Origin: Paguma larvata
Taxonomy: Eukaryota > Chordata > Mammalia > Carnivora > Viverridae
NCBI GenBank assembly: GCA_030068075.1
Contig: CM057842.1
Span: 42,246,659 to 42,310,658, forward strand
Direction: 5' to 3'
DNA length: 64,000 bases
Below, in pieces: positions 24,162 through 36,710 of the stretch (its first letter is position 1; each line of letters opens with the position of its first letter). The notes under the pieces were generated by a model that saw only the letters and a list, made by a program, of their open reading frames with translations, had not been told where the DNA came from and made no database searches. Position numbers and translations under genes: made by a program.

Positions 24162-25453
24162 TGCCGGGGTCCTTGTTCCGGCGAATCTAGGGGTCCACGA
24201 AGGACGGACGGTCAGGCGAAATGAAGTGAGAGAGCCACGAGTGAGATGGAATCTGATGACTAAGCAGGCAGCCCTGGCAATTCTGGCATCTCTGACCTGC
24301 TAGTCTCAGTGTCTTTATTTTTAAAGGTAGCGAGTGACAATACATTCGTGACAAGGCATCATTTAAATTTTTCTTAGGTTGACGTATTTGCGAATCCCTC
24401 AGACTTAGATTAGGCAGTAACTGTTTTTATGACTTTGTTCCAAAGTTACACATTGTTTTTTAGGCAGAGCAAAGGAAATAACAAGATAAAGTTTTTAGGA
24501 CGAGAGCAGGATTGTCGTAGCCCTTGGTAAACAGAGGGTGCATACATCATTGCCTTAAAACCTATGTTAATCATCTATATATAGATTAGGAGACATTCTA
24601 TCCATAATCTTTAACCATGATGGAGGAGGTATTATTTGCTTGGTAGAGACAAGATCTCTAATACTTGTCTAAGTTCTTTTCCTTTATGAGTGAGTGAGCC
24701 TATATCATAAGGGCTCACCTTTATCTGTTCTTTATACAAACAGCAGTTTCTGTAAAAGTATTTTGTTATTGCCTTTTTATTATAAAGGAGCATGAGGATG
24801 GGAATAGCAAAAGGATTCATGAAACGTTAACCTCAGGGAGGTACTCAATATTTGTTGTTGATCAGTGAAGATATGTGTAGCTACTTTTATTTGGCTATTG
24901 TTTGTACCTTATCTGTAAACAGTGCTCCTAACTTCTGGGCTAAGCCAACCTCCAGAGAAGGTCCCAAGTCTCTTTACAATCTCTCCTATCAGTCTGTTAA
25001 CCAAATAATGAGAAAAGCTTCAGAGATGTGCCTTGAGGTTTTATGGTGGGGCTGAGGGGATGATTAACACAATGCGATACCTGCAGGGAAAATCTAGTTT
25101 GGTTCAAGGAGTTTTGGGGCCTAACATCTGCTAATTTCTAGCCAACTCATAGCTGCTATTCTATATGATCAATTTGTGTAACCTATTCCCAAGAGGCAAC
25201 TTTGAGGCTACTTCTGACCAGGTTATTCTCATTCAGATTTTATCCATCAAGACCAGGTCCCCTTTTCCATATGCCATAAAACCAAAGAGCATTATGTCCC
25301 TTAGGCCAGCGAAAGCAGTTCAAGAAATCCAGGCCTGAAAGATTATCTAGAAGGAAGTAAGATTAGGCGCCAGTTTGGCTGGCAGGAGCTTTGCTTCAAC
25401 CTTTTCCACACAGAGAGGGGTCTCAACCTGCGAGCCCAAAACGGCTCCCAACA
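24162..25453 (-). mobile_element. Class II (ERVK/IAP-like) solo LTR, 1,292 bp, 6-bp duplication
   Basis: On the minus strand it begins TGTTGGGAGC and ends CCCCGGCA, canonical TG...CA ends. It is flanked by perfect 6-bp repeats GAAACC (24156-24161 and 25454-25459), the duplication length typical of betaretrovirus-like class II ERVs. The opening resembles rodent IAP LTRs. A minus-strand AATAAA lies at 24314-24319, leaving about 150 bp of R/U5-like sequence. No internal viral genes are present, so this is a recombination product (solo LTR). The same family occurs at 47606. The longest minus-strand frame inside is 62 codons, so it encodes nothing recognisable. Confidence 0.88.
24314..24319 (-). 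promoter_or_regulatory. LTR polyadenylation signal AATAAA
   Basis: Reverse complement of TTTATT, placed about 150 bp from the 3' end of the minus-strand LTR and conserved in the sister copy at 47747-47752. Confidence 0.75.
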
Positions 25454-25950
25454 GAAACCAGCTAAAATAGATTTAAATAAGATCCTGTCCCATAATCTAA
25501 TAAAAATATGTCAAGGTTTCAGTTGAATATCACCCAACACACCAAACCTGAAAGATCTCAAATTGAATGAGGAAAAGCAATCGATAGATGCCAGTACTTA
25601 GATGATGAAGTTGTTAGAATTACCTGACAAAAATGTAAAGAAGCCATAATAAAAATATCCCACTGAGTAATTACAATCTCACTTAAAACAAATGAAAAAA
25701 GAAATAAAGTCTCAACGAAGAAGTAGAAACCTCCAGTAAAGAAAGAGAAGACGTAAATAATCAAATGGAAACTTTTGAAGTGGAAAATACAGTAACAAAT
25801 ATAAATTCAGCAGATAGGTTCAACCAAAATCAGGAAAAAAGAACAGAAAATCATCCATAAACTGAAAGATGGAACAACAGATATTAAGCCATCTTAAAAC
25901 AAAAAATACAGACTGAAAATAAGTGAACAAAGCTGAGGGGAAAATGCCAG
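25454..25950 (+). mobile_element. Ancient L1M 5'UTR end and start of ORF1 (right part)
   Basis: Continues the element left at 24161: 'cataatctaataaaaatatg', 'caaggtttcagttgaatatc', 'aaagatctcaaattgaatga', 'gttagaattacctgacaaaa' and 'gtaattacaatctcacttaa' follow the order of the old L1M 5'UTR and the ORF1 coiled-coil start. Stops and frameshifts are frequent; no protein is made. Confidence 0.8.
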
Positions 25951-26289
25951 CTGCAAAAAGTTATACACTTTGTGATTCCATTTATACAACCAAAAGATGA
26001 AAAAAAATTATAGAAATAAAGAAAAAAAATAATGGTTGCCAGACACCGTGTTGGGGTTAGAGAAGAATTTGTAGGAAAGTGGAACTATAAAAAGGTAATA
26101 GTGGAGATCCTTGTGGTTGGAAATGTAGCTTGGCTGTCTCAATGTCAATATCCTGGTAAGAATACTATGCTGTGGTTTTGTAAAAGGTCACCGTTGAGGG
26201 ACTGGAGTGAATGGTACACAGGATCTAGCAATTATTTTTACAACTATATGTGAACCTGCAATTATCTCAAAATAAAATTTTCTCATAAA
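25951..26289 (+). mobile_element. Old L1 3'UTR fragment
   Basis: Shows 'actttgtgattccatttata', 'aatggttgccagacaccgtg' and a final 'ctgcaattatctcaaaataa' followed by AAATTTT, the pattern of L1M 3'UTRs. It directly follows the ORF1 start with no ORF2 between, so it is either an internal deletion of the same copy or a separate fragment. Confidence 0.7.
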
Positions 26290-27905
26290 ATGTCATTGAT
26301 CTCAAAGGGATACACAGATTTAATGCAATCTCTACCAAAATCACATGGCCTTTTTTTTCAGAATGGGAAAATATATATTAAAATATATATGGAATTTCAA
26401 GAGAACCAGATAGCCAAAATATTCTTGGAAAAGAACAAAGCTGTAAGACTAAGACAGATTTTAAGACTTATTGTAAAGCTACAGTACTCAAAATAGTGTG
26501 ATAGTTATATAAAGATAGAAAAATGTATATCCATGGAATAATTTATTAATTTGGGAGCTCAAAAGTAAGCTCTGACATCTATGGTGAACTAATTTTTGAA
26601 AAAGTGCCAAGACTTTTCTGGAGAAAGAACATCTTTTCAATAAATGATGCTGGGAAAACTGGATATCTTCATGATATGAATGAATGAATGAAGTCGGATC
26701 CTTACTTTGCACTCTATACAAAAATTAACTCAAAATAGATAAAATATCTCAATTTAAAAACTAAAACTGTAAAACTCTGAGAAGAAAATGTAGGGGCAAA
26801 TCTGTGTAACATTGGATTTGGCAATGAATTCTTAAATACAACATCCAAGGCACAATCAAGAAAAGAAAACTTAGATAAGTTGGACTTCATTAAAATTTTA
26901 AAGTTGTATCAGAGGACACTATCTAGGAAAAAACTAAGATAATCCATAAGATAGGATAAATATTTGCAAAGCATTTATCTGGGAAAGGATAACTATCTAA
27001 AATACAGAAAGAACTACCACAACTCACAAGAACAAGACAAAGGACTTGAATAGGCACTTTCCAATGTAGATATCCAAATTGTCAGTAAACAAAGCAAAAG
27101 ATGCTCAATATTGTCAGTAATTAAGGAACTGCAAATCAAAATCACAATGAAATACCATTTCATACTACTTCATGCCTACTAGAAAGACTGTTACCCTTCC
27201 CACACCTCCCCAAAAAACAAGCAAATATTAGCAAGTGAAGATGTAAGAAATTGGATGCCCTATACATTTCTGGTAGGAATGTTACAGTGATGCTTTGGGG
27301 AAAGTTTTGGGCTTCCTCAAAGTATTAAACAGAACTACCCAAGACCCAGTAATTCCACTCCTAGATATATACCCAAAATAAATGGAAACAAAGACTCAAC
27401 AGGTACTTGTACACCAGTGTTCTTAGCAGCATAGTTCACAGTAGTTAGGAGGTAGAAATTGTGGAAGTGTCTGTCAACACATGAAGGGAATTATCCCTGT
27501 AGTATAATCATAAAACAGAATATTACTCAGCCCTAGAGATATGAAGTTCCAAAATGTGATACAATATGAATGAACTTTGAAAACATCATGCCAAATGTCA
27601 TAAGGCAAATGAAAAGAACAAATATTGTGTGAATTTACTTACATGAAATACCTAGAATAGCCCAATAAATAAAGACAGAAAGTAGACTGAGCTTACCAGA
27701 AGTTAGAAGAAGGGGAGAATAGAGAACTGTTGCTTAATGGCTACGGAGTTTTTGTTTGGGGTAATAAAAATTTTGGAAATAGAAGTAGTGATGATTGTAC
27801 AACATTGCGAATATAATTAACGCCACCCAATTGTACACTTAGAAATGGGTAAAATGTTAAATTTTATGTCGTATATATTTCACCACAATAAAAAATAGCA
27901 AAAAG
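26290..27905 (+). mobile_element. L1M element: ORF2 C-terminal remnant and 3'UTR with A-rich tail
   Basis: From 'tgcaatctctaccaaaatca' (ORF2 C-terminal region) through 'gatgctgggaaaactggata', 'acttcattaaaattttaaag', 'gcaaatcaaaatcacaatga', 'acccagtaattccactccta' and 'ttgtacacttagaaatgggt' to an A-rich tail near 27885-27905. The order matches a 5'-truncated ancient L1. Frames are broken throughout. The subfamily is best described as L1MA-MC range. Confidence 0.88.
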
Positions 27906-28079
27906 AAAAAAGAAATTACATCTTTTGTAAATTATAACTATTCCATGAGTTCTCAGTGCTATTGAAAAAAAAAACGTCTCAGATTGACCAAAGGCTGTGC
28001 ATATTCTGACGTACCCTTACATTAGGCTCCCTGGCTTCCCACTACACCAGTCAGTTAGTACGTACAATCTACAAACCTC

Positions 28080-28470
28080 ATTCCTGCTACTGGGCTGCTG
28101 TGTCTGCTATTCTCTATGCCTGGAATAAGATCGCCTCTCTCATTACTTTTATTTCTTCTGATCTCAATCAGTATTCATTTATTTTCTTTCCTATATGGCT
28201 TGAAGAATTTTACAACAAGAAGCCTAAGTGAAAAAATACTTCTTATTTTGGCGGCCTTGGGAATTTCACTTGTAATATTTGTCACAGTCACAATTTTTGA
28301 AATATGTTTGTGATCATGTAATGAATATTCGTCCTCTTCCACAAGAATACAAGGTCCATAAAGGCAAAAACCATGCCAGGTTATATTCATTGCCAAATCC
28401 CAAAACTAGCAGCCTGGTGTCACATAATTGACAATAAATATTAGTGAAGTGAATGAATATAGTTTTGTTA
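28080..28470 (+). mobile_element. L2-type LINE 3' end fragment
   Basis: Contains 'tctatgcctggaataagatc' and later 'caaggtccataaaggcaaaa', 'attcattgccaaatcccaaa' and 'caataaatattagtgaagtg', the order of the mammalian L2 3' end, finishing with a GAATGAAT-like tail. Confidence 0.68.
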
Positions 28471-28692
28471 TTATTTTTATACAGTTATCTGATGTGAGAA
28501 ATCACGTGCCTTACCTGAGAATCCAGGGAAGTCAGAGAAGCTCTCATGTGATGCAGTGCATGAGTAGATATCTTTGAATTGCTCGCTGATAACAGAGTCA
28601 GCATTTAACCCCCCACTGGCCCACCATCCATCTGCATTACAGATCTCATTTTGCAATTGAACCAGTATGTTCTAAATATAGTATAGATCATA

Positions 28693-28919
28693 GGGTTGCC
28701 TGGGTGGCTCCGTGGTCAGTCAAATCTCTAACTTGAGATCAGGTTCGTTCTCACAGTTCATGAGTCTGAACCCTGCCTTGGGCTCCGTGCTGACAGCTAA
28801 GAGCCTGCTTCAGATTCTGTGTCTTCCTTTCTCTCTGCCTCTCCCTGCTCATGCTCTGTCTCTCTCTGTCTCTCTCTCTGTCTCTCTCAAAAATAAACAT
28901 TTAAAAAATTATAGAAAAA
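28693..28919 (+). mobile_element. SINEC_Fc-type SINE, ~19-bp duplication
   Basis: Head (gggttgcctgggtggctccg), body, long TC tract with TCTG units and A-rich tail. Flanking repeats 'taaatata(g/a)tatagat(c/t)a' at 28673-28692 and from 28920 differ at two bases. Confidence 0.92.
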
Positions 28920-29239
28920 TAAATATAATATAGATTATACATTTTTATATTGATCTTCACTTTGCTACAGTGTACCTGAGCAAAATAGGTTTTTTTTTCC
29001 TATTACATTGGGTTAAAGTTATATAGAAAGAGACTCGATTCTGAATCCAAACGCGAAGTTGGGATTTGAAATGTTTTTTGACATGAAGTGTGCTAGTGCT
29101 GTATATGTACACTGTGTCTACCACTCTTTTTCTCACCCTGTTGCCTCTTGACCCTTAACAAATAAAAAAATAAATATCGCAAACATTGAAGAAGTGCTTA
29201 GTGAAATTTTAAGTTTTACTAATGGTATTCCAAACCCCT

Positions 29240-29345
29240 AAGTTCAGAGCTTGATCTCTTTTTTTTCACTACTTTATCCTCAGAACCTAGAATAATGCCT
29301 GGAACAATGTAGGTGCTTAATAAATAAATGCTAAAAGAATGAATG
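29240..29345 (+). mobile_element. L2-type 3' end fragment
   Basis: 'atcctcagaacctagaataa', 'tgcctggaacaatgtaggtg', 'cttaataaataaatgc' and 'aaaagaatgaatg' match the L2 3' terminus. Confidence 0.68.
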
Positions 29346-31839
29346 GGAAACCACACCTCACTCGCAAGTAATCATTATTTTGTTTTCACAACCCACAGTA
29401 TATCATCAAAATATTTCAGGATCATTCTTTCCAATTTACAAAGATATGAAGTTCTAAGATTCTTTCTTATTTATCTCAAAGGGTCCTCAAATTATGGCAT
29501 TTTCTTTCCCGACTTAATTCAAGGGAGAGTTTGTTGCCCTCCAAACTCTTTTATTGGTCTCCTGGAGAAAAAAAAAAAAAAACAACAACTTTAGTATCTG
29601 CCGTTTGTTAATAGAAATTTTCAGTAAAACTATTAAGTTAAGGCAGCCTATAGATTAGACTCGAGCTCCATGAAAAACATAAAAATCAACCACCAATAAT
29701 TAGCAACCTCACATAAGCTTCGTAGCATCTGCTTTGAGTCTCATCTAATTTGTATCTAATCCCACATCAGTAGCCTTCCCAAGCCTTTGCCTAATGAAAG
29801 ATTTTATCCTAAGTCCATCAAAATGGACTGTGAGAGTTAATTTTTCCCTCATCCCTTCTAGGCATTTTAATCTTTTTCCTTTTTAAGAAATGACATTTTG
29901 CTTTGTTCTTTGATATTTGTCAAAATGATGACCATTAGTGAAGCTAGACAATAGCAGGAGCTAAGAACAAAACTAAGCGCTCGGTAACTATCCCGAGTGA
30001 TACATGGATTTACTATAGGCTTCATTATTCCGCACCTAACTACTGCTTTTCTCTTCCAGGTTGTCCAGAAATGATAAAACCTTTAAAATAATAGTGTCTA
30101 TGGCAGAAATTATTTCATCTAAATGTGACCTACTGTGAAAATCCAGTAATGTTATTATGCTTCCTTTTTAATATTTTTTTTAATTTTAATGACTTTAATT
30201 ACATTTTATATTTCCAATAAATACGTAATGAATTTTAGCATAGGGTAAATGGACATACTGTGGTCTAAAATGGGGGAAAACTAATTTAGGAAGATCACAT
30301 AGTTTAAGAAACTGGTTATAATCCAATTTCTAGATAGCAATCTTTAATCTTATAATTATTTTTCTTTCAATTATTGTTTAAAGGTTTGGTCCTTTGGTGG
30401 GGTATTGAGACAATAACAGTAATTCAGAGAACTACCCAAAGGTTATAGAGAATTCCTCCTTACTCCTGTGAATATTAAAGGTATAGAAGCAAAACAAAAA
30501 AAATATAATGAAACACAAAGTACCATATTACTTAATTTGTTATAACAGTAAATTAGGATACCAAGAACTAAGCTTGGATAGGTACGAAGGTAATATATCT
30601 AAATATCCAAAAATTTTAAATTTTATTGTATAACAGATGGATCCCATTATTTTTTAAAATTGCAGATAAATTTGTTTTGTTTCTCCCAGTGGAGATTTTT
30701 GAGTATTTAATTAAAGGCCTCATTGCCCCATCATTAAATTCAAAGAAGCATATCTAATGTGAACACTTAAATGTAATGTCACTCATTAGTCTTTAATGAA
30801 GAGAAACTTATTCTTTCTCTAAAGAACAGCTGTAAAAATAGTATCTGTCACCTACAAAATTATATATTCCCAAGATTATTAATGTGCATTTAATGACTTT
30901 GAAATATGTCTTTGCAACAGTTATTATGCACATTTCTTTCTTTTTGGCTTCATCTGTAAAAGAGGTTAATTGAAGTCAGAAAGCCTGGAATTCTCACGCA
31001 CCCCAGGATACCACACTGAAGCAGAAGCCGAATCTTCCCAGATACTTAAAATAGATTTGGCATGAAGCTGTTTGGCTTTCTATACCACACATTCTCTTAC
31101 TGGTTCTGCACCTTGATAGCAGTTTTTCAAACGCCTTAGTCATAAAATCTGTCATTAGACAGTTAAAATTCATCTGGAGCTCTTTTTCCTAGGATCTAGT
31201 CAACAAGAAAATTGATTTTAATGTCTGTGCCATTACCTGACGCTGCAAGATAGAACTCAGAGTAAGGAAGGTGGATTGCAGTTGATTGTCTAGTGTGATA
31301 TCATGCTCCTTGTCACCATCACCGTTAGCAGCAGCAGAAGCACAATCAGCACTGACTCTACCATTCTTGAAAAGCGTACTTAGATCTACTATATGCTGAA
31401 TTCCTAAAGTTTATGTACCTGATCACTGGGCCATGTTAGCACTCTAAATCTGTGCTTTTTCTTTTAATACAAGGTACTCATTAGTTCTCCTGATACTCTG
31501 CCAAATATCTAGACAAAAAATTTTTTAAAGGCAATCAATTATCCATGCATATCAAATAGCCTTACATCTGGCTTTAATATATTAAACACCTATATTCTTT
31601 ATTGAACTTTTTAGGTTTTTATCTAGGAAATTTAGTGTCATGTATGTACACCTTTGTTATGTCTTCAAATATATTACTACCTTGTTAAACACAGTTCACA
31701 CTGAAGCAAAATCCAACATTAAGCTCCACCTTAAAGTGCACCCAACATGCTTTTGTCACAGGAGCCACTAAATATTTCATTGTAGACAAATTTGCATATA
31801 TACTTGTTCCATGGCATAACTCCAAGAATGACAAAAATG
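29346..31839. other. Unique sequence, nothing recognised
   Basis: About 2.5 kb with no identifiable repeat apart from an A17-type run at about 29565. The longest repeat-free stretch noted here; it holds no convincing exon. It would be a sensible place to look for conserved non-coding elements by alignment. Confidence 0.45.
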
Positions 31840-31925
31840 GCATTATTCTGTTTATTTATTCATGCAACAAGTATTTACTCAGTCTCTCTTGTGCCAGACA
31901 TAATGCTGTGTGCTAGCAGTATAAT
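31840..31925 (+). mobile_element. MIR/L2-like fragment
   Basis: 'ttattcatgcaacaagtatt' and 'tgtgccagacataatgctgt' resemble the 'ttcattcaacaaatatttattgagc...gtgccaggcac' start of ancient repeats. Confidence 0.5.
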
Positions 31926-32884
31926 ACTATAGAGTCTCACATTTGTGTGTATAAATACATTTATTTCACAAGTATAATCATGTGACTTTCCCTTTGTTGG
32001 GAAAATGTTCTTTATACTCTGAATATCTTGTACATTTTTTTTACAACAGGAATGTGAACTACAATAATATAAGCAAGTGCATTGCTTCTGAAATTATTAC
32101 CGACTTTCAACAAAAGATTAAATGTCATACGTGGCTTTCATAATCCAAGCACTGTACCACATTCCATAAAACACACATAGTGGGTATCCCAGTACACCTA
32201 TTGCTTATTTGGTTTAATAACAGAAGTAAAGAAGTAAGATGAAGTCCCTTTATTTTTAAAGTGACTGGAGTATTTAAATTTTTCTTGAAGCCACTTAGAC
32301 ACATGAAATTTTCCAAGACAATTTAAAGTTTTATAGCTACCTTATTTTATTTAATTTATTAGATACTTTTGAAATAGATCCTCTTTGCAGACTGGCCATT
32401 CTGAAAGCCTTCTTTCCAGTATCCTTCTCTGCTTCCCCCATCTTTCTAGACCCAGTCAACTTATATCAAATGACCTATATTTAGGAAATATATCTCATCT
32501 TTTGAGGCTCTGCTAAAAATTCACTTTCCCTATTGAACGTCCCTTGAACTATTAACTCCTGTCTATTTTGTTTCTACAGTGCATCTTGTTTTCATTTTAG
32601 ATCATAATAATGCACTCATTTCTTTACATATGTTTATAAGTATGACGTATATCAAAGTGTTGCTCTGCTGTCTCAAATGTAGTTTTACTCAAAATCCTAC
32701 ATATAAAAGATAATGAAAAGTAATTCACTTTCATACTGAACAAATGTCCAAAAAGTTATATTTCTAAACCATATAGAAAAACCTTTATCCTAATCTTTGT
32801 AATATTTAGAGTCATATATATAGGATTGACAGTATAAAAGAACTATGTTGGTCAAAAGTCAATTAAGTAAGCCATTGTAGGTTG
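31926..32884. other. No firmly recognised feature
   Basis: Unclassified. The stretch 32380-32640 has a C/T-rich texture like L2 3' regions but was not confidently matched. Confidence 0.4.
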
Positions 32885-33445
32885 TTACAGATGACGAGAT
32901 GATAGCCGAAATGACTGACAATGGGGCTGCCAGCTACCAAGGTGGTTGACAAAATACAATGAACTTTTATGCTTTGGAAAACAGAATCTGTACTGTCAAA
33001 AATCTTTGCAAATAAGAGAAATTTAATTCAAACCAACTTGGCCATGTCACTGAGTTTAGGGACAGTCCTCTGTCATGGCTGGATCCAGATACTCAATGTT
33101 GTCAAGAATTACGTGCTGGCTTTGTTCTCAGCAGAGCTTTCCCCCTCTGGTTGACCATACAACTCAAGATCTATATTCTACCAGCTCAACAACCTCAGTA
33201 AAAAGAAACCTCTTTCCTGAAAGTTCCAGCAAGAGTTAGAGGATTAACTTTTATTCCCAAATTTGGGACACCCAAATTAGGACTGCGACTAGCTAAATTA
33301 GGTCTCCTGGGTATCCTAGAAGGTGGGAATTTGATCAGCCCCATCTAACTGCAGGACTGAAAGTAAAGGCAGAAACCAAGGAGCTGTCACCAGAAGGGAG
33401 AGACGGAGGCTGCTCACAGAAAACAACAAGTGTGTACTACCCATG
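32885..33445. mobile_element. Ancient interspersed repeat, family unresolved
   Basis: Carries a known motif series: 'tggctttgttctcagcagag', 'ctttccccctctggttg', 'gaaacctctttcctgaaagt', 'tccagcaagagttagaggat' and 'gtcaccagaagggagag'. I recognise the series as a widespread old mammalian repeat but cannot give the family name. The short frame at 32969-33154 lies inside it. Confidence 0.45.
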
Positions 33446-34339
33446 ACATGAAATATATCGCAGATGGATATTCTTGTTTTACAAAGACTTTCATGCTAAA
33501 ACACCAAATGGAGACCATAAGATAAAAGGGTACATCATCAATCATCTATAGAAAGTTTTCACATTTCCAATTTTCAAAATTCAGTTTCCCTTCTATTATA
33601 TTTTCATATCAACAGTATGAATTATATCTTTTGAAACCTTAGTTGCCCTGCTCTATTGACTAAAAAGAAAATAACTCAAGTGAAATAGCCTTTCTTTCTC
33701 TGTCTTTCTGTACACTACACTCTATATGCATATAGATCATATATATGATGCATTTCAATTCTTCTCAGAGTGCCCATTAAGGACAGTGAGTATATATGGT
33801 ACCACTTCAAAGAGCTCAGTGAATTTACTGAACTCTGCACTTGGCCTAATTTGTTTTCCATCTCTTACTTCCTCAGCGTTCTTCCCAGAATGAATATGTG
33901 TGCACATAGAGTCTTGTATGTGTAAACATTTCCCTCTGACACCTCTTATGTGTGGAAATTGCTTTGCATTTACGTGTTTTTCCTCGTCTCCTCCCCTCCT
34001 CTTGCATTTCTCTCTAAACTCTGTCTCTACTGGGGCTCTGTTCTAAAATCTCAGAGATATTCCTCCTAAGTCTTTGCCATTTGTAAATGGACTCCAATTC
34101 AGCCTGGCTTCATCATAAACTCTCTTATTCTCCTGCCATCAAAATTCTTTAGAGGCAGTCTGCTGTCAATGTCTCTTACATCTAACCTCATTCATTTTTA
34201 AAATCTACCTTACAGTCTGACTTCTGGGCCCATCCACTCTGCTAAGGCTATGGTCTTGTTAACACTGATTACAAATAACCTAGGAAGAATGCCTTCATCT
34301 CTGTAATAATGTGATGTTGTAACAACAATTACAACAACA
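33446..34339. other. No recognised feature
   Basis: Unclassified sequence. The part near 34240-34270 (gctaaggctatggtcttgtt) resembles decayed LINE protein-coding sequence but is too short to name. Confidence 0.4.
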
Positions 34340-34555
34340 GCAACTAACACTAATGCAACACAGGCACTGGGCCCTATGCTGTCTTTTTACAAGAATTATC
34401 TCAGTATTTCATTTAATTCTCAAAACATCTTTAATTGGTAGGCCCTATTTTTAATCTCCACAGAAAATCGATGCTCAGAAATTTGAAGTAAATTGTCTAA
34501 GAGTGGCATAGCCAGGCTCAGTCCCAGTCTCTTTATCCACCACTGTACTTAGTGG
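34340..34555 (+). mobile_element. MIR-type SINE, nearly full length
   Basis: 'cactgggccctatgctgtct', 'attatctcagtatttcattt', 'aattctcaaaacatctttaa', 'ggtaggccctatttttaatc', 'gctcagaaatttgaagtaaa' and 'gagtggcatagccaggctca' follow MIR from start to end. Confidence 0.85.
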
Positions 34556-36470
34556 CTGTGTTTCCACTCTGTCCATTCTCTCTCGATAGTCACCTTCCAA
34601 TCACCTCTCTATTCTACCTTTCTAAAGATGATATCATCTCAGAAATAGTGATAATAAACTGCCAAGTATAGTGAGTATACTGTAATATTGTATCTATTGC
34701 AGGAAACATAACATCTGTTAACCTGTTTCCTTCCCTTAAGATCAGAACACCTGGAATGCAAAGATCATATATACTTATGTACATCCAGCCCAAGAACAAT
34801 GTCTCTCAATAAAGAATAGCTAAAGGAATACAGCAAGTCAGTATTTTGTGTAGCACATCCTACCACAGAGTTGGTTCTCAATACATGTGAGTTAGGTATC
34901 TGCATAGGTGTCTCAGTCCCAGGGCTAATTCTTGCTCTTCCACTCACCTTGTAAATAGCAAGGTGGCAATTTTTTCATCAGACACAGGCGTCTGACCAAT
35001 TATGTGATGTTTGTTTTACCTATGAAGCAACTTATGAGAAAAGATAATGCCAACCTTGTGCTGTCTTTCCGCTACCAGCATCCTGCTAAAATTAAGGAGG
35101 CATTTTGGGAATTCCTATAAAGAAAATGATACAGGATTAAATGAGAAGGGGAAATATTCTCCCTCAGCAGCTACTGTACTTTAAAAATGACACTTCATTC
35201 GCAATCTCTTGGGTAACCAATATCAGTAAGAGTTGGAGTATGCTGTAGGACTTAAAGTAATTTCATTCATGTCAGAGATGTGACTTATTACGCGAGATAT
35301 ATACCTGCTGTGCCGTTCTCTCGTACTCACTGATTTACACTACAAGTTTATCAGTTACACTTAGGAGCCTGATCTTGCTTTCTGCTTAAAACACACAGCA
35401 AGTCTGAACACTCAGAGCAAAGTACCCTGCAGTTTGAGCCACCACGCTTTCTATTTGTCCAAAGTTACTTGCTCTTGCTTAGATTCATGAGTCAAATGGC
35501 AGTCAAGAACAGAAGAGGAAGGAAAGGAATCAGAAACAGTTCCACACTGAACTAACTTCTAAGATACATTGCACCTTCGGTGGAATATTGAAGTCCTTGA
35601 AATATAGTCACATTCCTTTCTACCCAAACCAACCGTCTCATTGAGCTGAACATTCTTCACAACCTCTCGTCTCATTTTTGTGGCACTACACTGGTAATGC
35701 CCCTTTATGTTCCAGGTATCTGCTCTATTAACATTTATACTTGCTTCTACTTGAAAGAAAACGGCAGCAAGGAAAGGAAATTTGAGTTATGTTACTGAAC
35801 TTTGAGATGTGTTATTATTCATGATTAACTCCTTTGTGTGCAGTTTAATCAAATTGTATATCTTCACTCTAAACATGCAAAGTCCATTTGGGTGCCAGCC
35901 CTCCATTTTGAGGTAAAAACAAGGAAATCAACTAATGCATGCACTGCTGAATAAACAAACACTTGTTCCTACATTATTCCTAAACAGATTCTATTTGTGG
36001 TTCTCATATTCACCTACATTAGTAATATGACCCATTTACTAAGTACTGACAGGCATGTAACCAGGACGGTAGTGCCTGAAATTCTAATGGCTCATCTAGC
36101 CTCTGCAATGTTGGAAATGAGGTGAGAAGTTGACAGTCTCTTTATGAAGGGTTTGCAAAGGTACTGCGCTTTGTAAATTTCGAGCTCAGCAGGTCTAGAA
36201 AAGATAACAGTATTCCCAGTCTAGCAAGCTTAACTTTCTATTTGTCATAACTTTGCTGGGGTGTTCTCAGCAGTAGATGACATGGGACATAGATGTACTG
36301 AGTTTGAGTGAATTTTATCATTGTGTTACTCAGAACAGAGTGTACGTCCCTCCATCCATCAGCAAAGTACTGAGCATACTGCACTATGGTAGTTGTGAAG
36401 AATGCAAAGATCTTCCCGACTATTCTGATAAAATTGAAATTTTGTCGAGAGGATGAGCAATACATGTATG
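34556..36470. other. Mostly unique sequence
   Basis: No confident repeat. A possible L2 end lies at about 34690-34830 ('gcccaagaacaatgtctctc', 'aataaagaatagc'). Short frames on the minus strand (34614-34947, 36238-36465) have no motifs. Confidence 0.4.
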
Positions 36471-36482
36471 AGAAAGAAACTC

Positions 36483-36710
36483 GGGGTGCTTGTGTGGCTC
36501 AGTCGGTTGAGTGTCCGACTCTTAATTTTAGCTCAGGTCATGATCTCACAGTTTGTGGGAACAGGCCCATTGTTGGGTTCTGGCACTGACAGTGCAGAGC
36601 CTGCTTGGAATTCTCTCTCTCCCTCTCTCTCTGCTCCTCCTCCACTCTCCTTCTCTTTCTCTCTCCTCCCCTCAAAATAAATAAACTTATAGGAAAAAAA
36701 AGAAAAAAGA
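36483..36710 (+). mobile_element. SINEC_Fc-type SINE (first of tandem pair)
   Basis: Head 'ggggtgcttgtgtggctcag', body, long TC tract, AATAAATAAA and A-rich tail. The left target repeat AGAAAGAAACTC (36471-36482) is matched only after the second SINE, so this copy was first and the other inserted into its tail. Confidence 0.94.

Noticed and set aside
24162..25453. A superantigen-like gene within the long LTR, suggested by its MMTV-like length
   Set aside because: Longest minus-strand frame inside is 62 codons with no recognisable family features.
26290..27905. Possible active L1 ORF2 coding region
   Set aside because: Sequence is an old, 5'-truncated L1 with many stops; only the C-terminal end and 3'UTR remain.
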